Source: Sphaerochaeta sp. UBA5849 (GTDB taxonomy: Bacteria; Spirochaetota; Spirochaetia; Sphaerochaetales; Sphaerochaetaceae). From it: a DNA stretch of 6,459 nucleotides. The position numbers and the translations under genes are program-made. The stretch is from contig DJGJ01000002.1 in NCBI GenBank assembly GCA_002432715.1, positions 54,919 through 61,377 of the forward strand. Direction: 5' to 3'. Below are positions 1-4,784 of this stretch, piece by piece (positions within the stretch are counted from its first letter, which is position 1; every line of letters begins with the position of its first letter). The notes beneath the pieces are model-generated. The model did not search any database and was not told where the DNA came from. It saw only the letters and a list, made by a program, of their open reading frames with translations.

Positions 1-1563
1 CCTGCACCGGTAGCCCCGGCCCCTGCCCCGGCCACTGTTGCTGCTGCTCCCGAGCCTGTTGAGTATCCGCTCGGTGTTACCGAAATCGTGAAGAACGATG
101 CTGGTACAGAAGAGTTCGACCTGTTCATCGTCCACACCAACGACGTGCATGCACGCATCGTTCCTGCTGACGGTGGCATGGGTTATTCCAAGCTGTCCAC
201 AATGCTGAAGATGGGACGTGCTCTCACCGACAACATTCTCGTTCTTGATGCTGGTGACGTTTCCCACGGAACCAACCTTGCGAACATGTTTGAAGGCGAG
301 ACCGTAGGAGTCCTGCTCGACATGCTCGGCTACGATGCTGTTGCTCCAGGCAACCATGACTTCAACTACGGCGCTGATCGCCTGATTGAGGCTGCTAGGC
401 TTGCTGAAGAGTACAGTGATCTCAAGGTCCTGTCGGCCAACGTATTGGATGAGAATGGCTATCTGCTGTTCCAGCCGTACCAGGTGTACGATTTCAACGG
501 TTTCAAGATTGCAGTCGTTGGTTTGACCACTCCTGATACCGCCACCAAGACCCATCCGAAGAACGTCAAAGGCATAACCTTTGCCAATGAAGAAATCTTT
601 GAGATTGGTCAGATGGCCATCGATATGGCAAAACAGTATGTTGATTACATCATCGTACTCGGCCACATCGGTATGGATCCTGATGGAGCCAGTGGGCTTA
701 CCACCGATAAGATTGTCAGCAAAATCAAGGGTATCGACCTCTTCGTTGATGGTCACAGCCATACCGTGCTCAAAGAGGGCATGAAGATTGGTGATACTCT
801 GATTGTTCAGACTGGCGATTATTTGAAGAACCTTGGACTGGTTCAACTGCATATCAAGAACGGTAAGGTGACTGCAACCTATCCGATGTTGATTCCTGCA
901 GCCGACGTCCTGAACGCCAAGGATTCCGCTCTTGCCAAGCAGTACGGCATTACTGATATTCCCAACGATTCTCAGGTCGATGAGTATGTCGGATACATGT
1001 CTGCACAGCTTAGTGAGAAGCTCGGCACTATTGTTGCAACGCTGCCTGAGGACTTGGATGGTGAACGTGCTAGCGTTCGCACCAAGCAGACCAACCTTTC
1101 GAAGTTGATCACCATGGCAATGACTGCAGAAAGTGGTGCTGACTTCACCATTACCAATGGTGGTGGCATCCGTGCTTCCTTGAAGGCTGGAAACGTGACG
1201 ATGGGCGATGTCATCAATGTTCTGCCGTTCACCAACATCATAACTGTTGTTGAGATGAAGGGTTCGGATGTGTATGCCGCTCTCGAGCATGGCTACAGCA
1301 AGCTACCCGAACAGAATGGTGCATTCTCCCAGACTGACTTGCAGGTTGTTTACAACCGTTTTGCAGCCCCTGGCAAGCGCATCATTCGTGTCCTGCTCAA
1401 TGGCAAGCCCATCGATCGTAATGCGACCTACAAGGTTGCCACGAACGACTTCATGGCTGCCGGCGGTGACGGATACACCATGTTCGGCAAGGTTCTTTCC
1501 GAAGGTTCCCTGTTGAGCGATGTGTTCATTGAGTTCCTGAAGAAGAATTATCCTGTGAAGTAA
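1..1563 (+). CDS. 5'-nucleotidase / UshA-family metallophosphatase, 5' end outside the window
   Basis: The reading frame is open from base 1, so the gene starts upstream; 521 codons are visible. Numbering from the first visible codon, residues 1-23 are a Pro/Ala-rich linker. An N-terminal calcineurin-like metallophosphoesterase domain follows, with HTNDVH (45-50), DAGD (83-86), GNHD (117-120), a GHIG histidine (222) and DGHSH (250-254): the ligands expected for a two-metal centre. The C-terminal 5'-nucleotidase domain shows NGGGIR (386-391, with the substrate-phosphate Arg) and a DFMAAGGDGY segment (483-492), whose Phe and Tyr would stack on a nucleobase. Family members act outside the cytoplasm, removing phosphate from nucleotides or hydrolysing UDP-sugars for salvage. 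The signal peptide would lie upstream, so export is inferred. A GTG at position 88 could be read as a start, but the frame stays open before it and no ribosome site is seen. Both domains are complete; exact substrate is unknown. Confidence 0.93.
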   Translation, partial: PAPVAPAPAPATVAAAPEPVEYPLGVTEIVKNDAGTEEFDLFIVHTNDVHARIVPADGGMGYSKLSTMLKMGRALTDNILVLDAGDVSHGTNLANMFEGETVGVLLDMLGYDAVAPGNHDFNYGADRLIEAARLAEEYSDLKVLSANVLDENGYLLFQPYQVYDFNGFKIAVVGLTTPDTATKTHPKNVKGITFANEEIFEIGQMAIDMAKQYVDYIIVLGHIGMDPDGASGLTTDKIVSKIKGIDLFVDGHSHTVLKEGMKIGDTLIVQTGDYLKNLGLVQLHIKNGKVTATYPMLIPAADVLNAKDSALAKQYGITDIPNDSQVDEYVGYMSAQLSEKLGTIVATLPEDLDGERASVRTKQTNLSKLITMAMTAESGADFTITNGGGIRASLKAGNVTMGDVINVLPFTNIITVVEMKGSDVYAALEHGYSKLPEQNGAFSQTDLQVVYNRFAAPGKRIIRVLLNGKPIDRNATYKVATNDFMAAGGDGYTMFGKVLSEGSLLSDVFIEFLKKNYPVK

Positions 1564-1586
1564 TTCACGCAATTCTGTTGTATTGG

Positions 1587-1614
1587 ACGGCTACCTTCGG
1601 GTAGCCGTTCTTCT
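1587..1614 (+). terminator. Rho-independent terminator of the 5'-nucleotidase gene
   Basis: A perfect 9-bp stem (ACGGCTACC with GGTAGCCGT) closes a TTCG loop, giving the very stable cUUCGg tetraloop. A T-rich tract follows (TCTTCTCTT). It lies 24 bases after the stop codon, isolating the gene from the tRNA downstream. Confidence 0.9.
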
Positions 1615-1669
1615 CTTGTAGCCGAATCTTCCTTTCACCTGATTTTGTAGCGATTGTAAAGAAAACTGC

Positions 1670-1698
1670 TTGACATAAAAAATGGTATGAGGTAATGT
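1670..1698 (+). promoter_or_regulatory. Sigma-70-type promoter of tRNA-Asn
   Basis: A perfect -35 box TTGACA (1670-1675) is followed by a 17-base spacer and a -10 box TAATGT (1693-1698). Transcription would start near 1705, about 15 bases before the mature tRNA. The near-consensus boxes suit a constitutively expressed stable RNA. Confidence 0.8.
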
Positions 1699-1702
1699 AC
1701 CA

Positions 1703-1717
1703 ATCGTTCGAAACGAT
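1703..1717 (+). other. Short hairpin in the tRNA 5' leader
   Basis: ATCGTT (1703-1708) pairs perfectly with AACGAT (1712-1717) across a 3-base loop. It spans the predicted transcription start and ends two bases before the tRNA. It may form in the leader that RNase P removes. The function is unknown and a chance palindrome is possible. Confidence 0.4.
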
Positions 1718-1719
1718 AT

Positions 1720-1792
<73 letters not shown>

Positions 1793-1799
1793 CAAGAGA

Positions 1800-1830
1800 A
1801 AAAGACAATCCTTTGTGGGTTGTCTTTTTT
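1800..1830 (+). terminator. Rho-independent terminator of the tRNA gene
   Basis: AAAAGACAATCC (1800-1811) pairs with GGGTTGTCTTTT (1817-1828), including one T-G pair, around a 5-base loop. The stem runs into a T tract up to 1830. It begins 8 bases after the tRNA. Confidence 0.88.
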
Positions 1831-1850
1831 CATGTCTGTATCGGGCATAG

Positions 1851-1875
1851 AAAAAGCGGCAGGTTTGGCTGCCGC
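1851..1875 (-). terminator. Rho-independent terminator of the sugar operon
   Basis: On the minus strand a 7-bp GC-rich stem (GCGGCAG with CTGCCGC, 1869-1875 and 1856-1862) is followed by five T residues (the A run at 1851-1855 on the plus strand). It lies 19 bases beyond the galE stop codon and converges with the tRNA terminator, so each unit is closed separately. Confidence 0.85.
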
Positions 1876-1893
1876 ACGAGAATTGATGACCCG

Positions 1894-2880
1894 TTAGGGC
1901 TTCAATCTCTTCTGATTGGCCTCATAGACTCTCCAGGTTGTTTCCAGGATAGTTTGTGCAGACGAATGTTCTGCCTTCCACCCAAGCACATTCTGGGCCA
2001 TCTTGGAGGAAGCCACCAGCTTGGCAGGATCGCCGGGCCGGCGGTCTACATACTGGGCTTCTATGGGCTTCTTGGTTATGCTTCTGGCAGTATCGAGCAG
2101 TTGCTGAACACTGAGCCCTTCTTCAGAGCCTAGATTCACAATTAAGTTGCCTTTCCCTGCCATCAAGTGTTCAGCCGCCAAGACATGACCCTTGGCTAGA
2201 TCTGTTACGTGTACATAATCCCTGACCCCTGTACCATCGACAGTGTCGTAATCATTGCCGAAAACCAAAAGATTGGGTCGGATGCCCATGGCAACTTCCA
2301 TGACCACAGGAATCAGATTGGCTGGATTGTTCTCAAGACCAAGCATCCTTCCTTTTTCATCATACCCGGCTGCATTGAAGTACCTCAGTGATACATACTC
2401 GAAATCCTTCAGCTCGGCATACCACTTCAGATTCTCTTCGATGCACAGCTTCGTATATCCATAATAGTTGGTGGGATTCTTTGGATGATTTTCATCAACT
2501 GGAAGGTAGGCCGGCTCTCCGTAGACTGCAGCTGATGAGGAGAGAATGAAGTGTTTCACTCCCGCCTTGATACAACCGGTGATCAGATTGAGGGAACCGG
2601 TGATGTTGTTCTCAGAATACTTGATCGGCTTTATCATCGACTCACCTGCTGCTTTGTATGCAGCAAGATGGATCACCACATCCCAGCCAAGCGACAACAC
2701 CTCAAGCACCCGCGCCTTGTCTCGAATGTCACCTTCATAAAAAAGAGATTCCGGATGAACATTGCTTTTCAAGCCGGACGATAAATTATCGAAGATCCCC
2801 ACTGTGTCGTTGCGGTCGAGAAACTCCAATGCTACATGTGTGCCTATATAGCCGGCACCTCCGAACAATAGTACTTTCAT
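1894..2880 (-). CDS. galE: UDP-glucose 4-epimerase
   Basis: The 328-residue protein interconverts UDP-glucose and UDP-galactose in the cytoplasm using tightly bound NAD. It is an extended short-chain dehydrogenase: the Rossmann glycine motif GGAGYIG is at 7-13 and the acidic residue binding the NAD ribose is D31 in DNLSSG. HLAAYKAAGES (71-81) matches the family's conserved HxAAxKxxxES segment. The catalytic Ser lies in SSSAAVYG (S116) and the YxxxK pair is Y140/K144. The C-terminal half carries RYFNAAG (166-172) and GVRDYVHVTDLA (218-229), typical of GalE. Length is close to the 338 residues of the E. coli enzyme. The frame extends 24 codons upstream into the preceding gene, but the ATG at 2880 is preceded by AGGAG and directly begins the first beta strand, so it is chosen. 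It is the last gene of the operon, 13 bases after the phosphohexomutase. Some relatives also act on N-acetylated sugars, which cannot be excluded. Confidence 0.95.
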   Translation of the reverse strand: MKVLLFGGAGYIGTHVALEFLDRNDTVGIFDNLSSGLKSNVHPESLFYEGDIRDKARVLEVLSLGWDVVIHLAAYKAAGESMIKPIKYSENNITGSLNLITGCIKAGVKHFILSSSAAVYGEPAYLPVDENHPKNPTNYYGYTKLCIEENLKWYAELKDFEYVSLRYFNAAGYDEKGRMLGLENNPANLIPVVMEVAMGIRPNLLVFGNDYDTVDGTGVRDYVHVTDLAKGHVLAAEHLMAGKGNLIVNLGSEEGLSVQQLLDTARSITKKPIEAQYVDRRPGDPAKLVASSKMAQNVLGWKAEHSSAQTILETTWRVYEANQKRLKP

Positions 2881-2886
2881 ATGACG

Positions 2887-2891
2887 CTCCT
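2887..2891 (-). promoter_or_regulatory. Ribosome binding site deciding the galE start
   Basis: AGGAG on the minus strand lies 6 bases before the ATG at 2880, within the 13-base gap after the previous gene. It supports the 328-residue start over the 24-codon-longer frame. Confidence 0.8.
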
Positions 2892-2893
2892 GG

Positions 2894-4231
2894 TCAGTCG
2901 AACTTCTTGATGATGTCAGAGAGCTCTTTGGTTCTCTGTTGCAGTTCTGCATCGCTCTTGGCTTCTACAACCAGACGCAGATACGGTTCGGTATTTGACT
3001 TTCGGACATTGAACCACCAAGAAGGGAATTCGATGCGATAGCCGTCGAAATCCATGACCTTGGTAGGTTTGTCATGCTCAACGAACCTGGCATGCAAGGC
3101 GGCCATGGCGTCATCCTTGTTTTCCAGCTTGAAGTTCATCTCGCCGCTGTTTGCATACGCAATGACCGAATCGATGAAAGACCCGATGCTGATACTCTGC
3201 TTCTTCAGTTCACTGACAACCTGCAGGACGATGAGGGAGGCGAGAAAGCCGCTGTCGCAGTTGTAAAAGTCCCTGAAGTAGTAGTGTCCGGCGAGCTCGC
3301 CGCCGAAAATCGCACCCAAGTCCCTGAGCTTGGTTTTTGCAAATGCATGACCCACCTTCCAGACATGGACGGTTGCCCCAAGGCCGGTCAAGTATTCGGT
3401 TGTCGAGCGGCTGGTCCTGATGTCTACCAAAACATTCCCTTTTTCTTTGCTCAAGTAGTAGCGGCCCAGTACTGCTGTAATATAGTCGGGCTGGAGGAAT
3501 CTGCCGTTCTCATCGAGGAACATCACACGATCGGCGTCGCCGTCGTAGATTACCCCGATGTCGCTCTTGTTTTTCAGCACTGCAGCCTCAAGGTCCTTGC
3601 AGTTTTCCACTTCCAGTGGGTTTGGCTCATGGGCTGGGAATGTTCCGTCGAAATGGTCGTACAAATAGTGGTGGTGATTCCCCAGCAGGTCTTTCACCAG
3701 AAGGTTGGCCATACCATGAGAACAGTCGATGGTGAGGTTCAGATTGGATGTATCGGGGACAAACTGCTTGAGGAATGCCAGGTAGGGAGTTTTTGCATCC
3801 TTGGTAATGATGCTGCCTTTCTTTGCCGCCACCACGACGATTTCGTTGAGAACCATCTGTTCCAGCTCCATGAGACCACTGTCCGAGCCCACCGGCACAG
3901 CCTTTGTCCTGCTGATCTTCAGCCCATTGTATATCGCGGGATTGTGGCTGGCTGTAATCTGCACCGAAGCACCGACCTCAAAATGAACGGTGGAAAAATA
4001 CACCATGGGAGTGGTGGCTAGGCCGATGTCATACACATCGCTGCCGCTATCGGTAATACCTTTGCACAAGTACTCAAATATTTCCTCACTACTGGTACGG
4101 ACATCCCTTCCAACGAGTACAACGTTGCTCTTGAGTAGTTTTGGAAGAAAATACCCGATTTTATAGACGGTATCCTTATTGAAATCCTTGTTGTAGATTC
4201 CTCTGATATCGTACGCCTTGAACGCTCCCAT
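2894..4231 (-). CDS. Phosphomannomutase/phosphoglucomutase (alpha-D-phosphohexomutase)
   Basis: The complete 445-residue enzyme moves phosphate between C6 and C1 of a hexose through a phosphoserine and a bisphosphate intermediate, giving glucose 1-phosphate or mannose 1-phosphate for nucleotide-sugar synthesis. The four family motifs appear in order: the N-terminal FKAYDIRG (4-11), the phosphoserine loop TASHNP (93-98, Ser95), the magnesium loop DGDADR (230-235), the sugar-recognition loop GGELAGH (310-316) and the C-terminal phosphate-binding loop RKSNTEP (410-416). Length matches bacterial ManB/AlgC-type enzymes. The sugar loop has Ala314 where many relatives have Ser (GExSGH). The start codon directly abuts the stop of the preceding gene and has a strong ribosome site. 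Together with galE it points to precursors for surface polysaccharide or glycolipid, or to galactose use. Choice between mannose and glucose substrate cannot be made from sequence; dual activity is common. Confidence 0.93.
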   Translation of the reverse strand: MGAFKAYDIRGIYNKDFNKDTVYKIGYFLPKLLKSNVVLVGRDVRTSSEEIFEYLCKGITDSGSDVYDIGLATTPMVYFSTVHFEVGASVQITASHNPAIYNGLKISRTKAVPVGSDSGLMELEQMVLNEIVVVAAKKGSIITKDAKTPYLAFLKQFVPDTSNLNLTIDCSHGMANLLVKDLLGNHHHYLYDHFDGTFPAHEPNPLEVENCKDLEAAVLKNKSDIGVIYDGDADRVMFLDENGRFLQPDYITAVLGRYYLSKEKGNVLVDIRTSRSTTEYLTGLGATVHVWKVGHAFAKTKLRDLGAIFGGELAGHYYFRDFYNCDSGFLASLIVLQVVSELKKQSISIGSFIDSVIAYANSGEMNFKLENKDDAMAALHARFVEHDKPTKVMDFDGYRIEFPSWWFNVRKSNTEPYLRLVVEAKSDAELQQRTKELSDIIKKFD

Positions 4232-4705
4232 CTATTCCTCCTTGTTGCTGTGCTGCAACTCATCAACGAACTGTTTCCGATTCATCAGCTCAAAGAAATG
4301 TACTGTCCCATCTTTCAACGTCACCATCTCAACCATCTGTCTGAACAGCTTGTCCAAGAGGTTGGGGTGTCTGACTGAAGCGATGTCACGCCTTCCTTGG
4401 ATGATTTTTGCAGCCAAGGTTTTAGGAATGGGCCTGGTATCCTCAACTTCGTCGAGAGAAAATGAACCTTCATATTTACTGAAGGGGGTTTTTGCTTTCT
4501 TCGATTTCATACTAATGCCGAACATGGTTGGATTTCGTTCAAAATCTTCAAAGTAGAAAGAGTTTTTGCATCTATAGAAGAAAACCCCGAACTCTCTGAA
4601 TACCTCATGGTTGTTCCCATACCAAGTGGCATAGGTTTTCCATGTCAGCGGTGCTTCGTGTCTCGTTTCAAGTGCAGTGATGAAGGCTTGTGCATCTTCT
4701 TCCAT
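4232..4705 (-). CDS. Hypothetical protein, first gene of the sugar operon
   Basis: I do not recognise this 157-residue protein. It has no signal peptide or membrane segment and is probably cytoplasmic. A charged N-terminal helix leads to TWKTYATWYG (21-30), then an aromatic-rich core EFGVFFYR and FYFEDFERNP (38-45 and 50-59), a basic patch MKSKKAK (66-72) and a C-terminal segment with alternating hydrophobic residues, VEMVTLKDGTVHFF (125-138), followed by a helix. This beta-then-helix ending loosely recalls small beta-barrel (PH-like) folds, which is only a guess. The frame can be extended to a GTG at 4726, but that codon lacks a ribosome site, whereas the ATG at 4705 has AAAGGA 8 bases upstream. 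The stop codon immediately precedes the phosphohexomutase start, so the two are co-translated. Conservation of this pairing would suggest a link to sugar-phosphate metabolism, but the sequence itself shows none. Confidence 0.8.
   Translation of the reverse strand: MEEDAQAFITALETRHEAPLTWKTYATWYGNNHEVFREFGVFFYRCKNSFYFEDFERNPTMFGISMKSKKAKTPFSKYEGSFSLDEVEDTRPIPKTLAAKIIQGRRDIASVRHPNLLDKLFRQMVEMVTLKDGTVHFFELMNRKQFVDELQHSNKEE
4237..4242 (-). promoter_or_regulatory. Strong Shine-Dalgarno for the phosphohexomutase, inside the preceding gene
   Basis: AGGAGG on the minus strand ends 5 bases before the ATG at 4231 and is embedded in the last codons of the preceding gene. The order AAGGAGGAATAGATG, with stop and start adjacent, favours translational coupling. 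Confidence 0.85.
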
Positions 4706-4713
4706 TATTTTTA

Positions 4714-4719
4714 TCCTTT
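4714..4719 (-). promoter_or_regulatory. Ribosome binding site deciding the hypothetical gene's start
   Basis: AAAGGA on the minus strand sits 8 bases before the ATG at 4705. It lies downstream of the alternative GTG at 4726 and so supports the shorter product. Confidence 0.65.
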
Positions 4720-4775
4720 GCTTCACTAGCTTTTTTCCATATTAGCATATACACTGCGTTGCAGAAAGAGCTACC

Positions 4776-4779
4776 AGGA
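4776..4779 (+). promoter_or_regulatory. Ribosome binding site of the methyltransferase gene
   Basis: AGGA lies 5 bases before the ATG at 4785. An in-frame stop at 4743 and the absence of any ATG, GTG or TTG between it and 4785 fix this start. Confidence 0.65.
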
Positions 4780-4784
4780 TTGTA

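Larger units (their letters stand above)
4706..4784. promoter_or_regulatory. Divergent intergenic region with promoters for the sugar operon and the methyltransferase gene
   Basis: This 79-base AT-rich gap separates two divergent genes and must drive both unless they are read from elsewhere. On the minus strand TAATAT (4739-4744) is a good -10 candidate, giving a leader of about 27 bases, but its -35 (TTTCTG at 17 bases) is poor. On the plus strand TATACA (4748-4753) is a -10 candidate, also without a good -35. The two boxes are only 3 bases apart, so the polymerases would compete. No clear operator palindrome was seen. Confidence 0.4.

Noticed and set aside
2881..2952. A 24-codon longer start for galE
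   Set aside because: It would overlap the end of the upstream gene, and the extra residues precede the Rossmann strand without family counterpart; the internal ATG at 2880 has AGGAG 6 bases upstream.
3074..4021. 315-codon open frame on the plus strand, antisense to the phosphohexomutase gene
   Set aside because: It lies wholly inside a well-supported enzyme gene, has no recognisable domain and an improbable composition; it is a shadow of the opposite strand's codon use.
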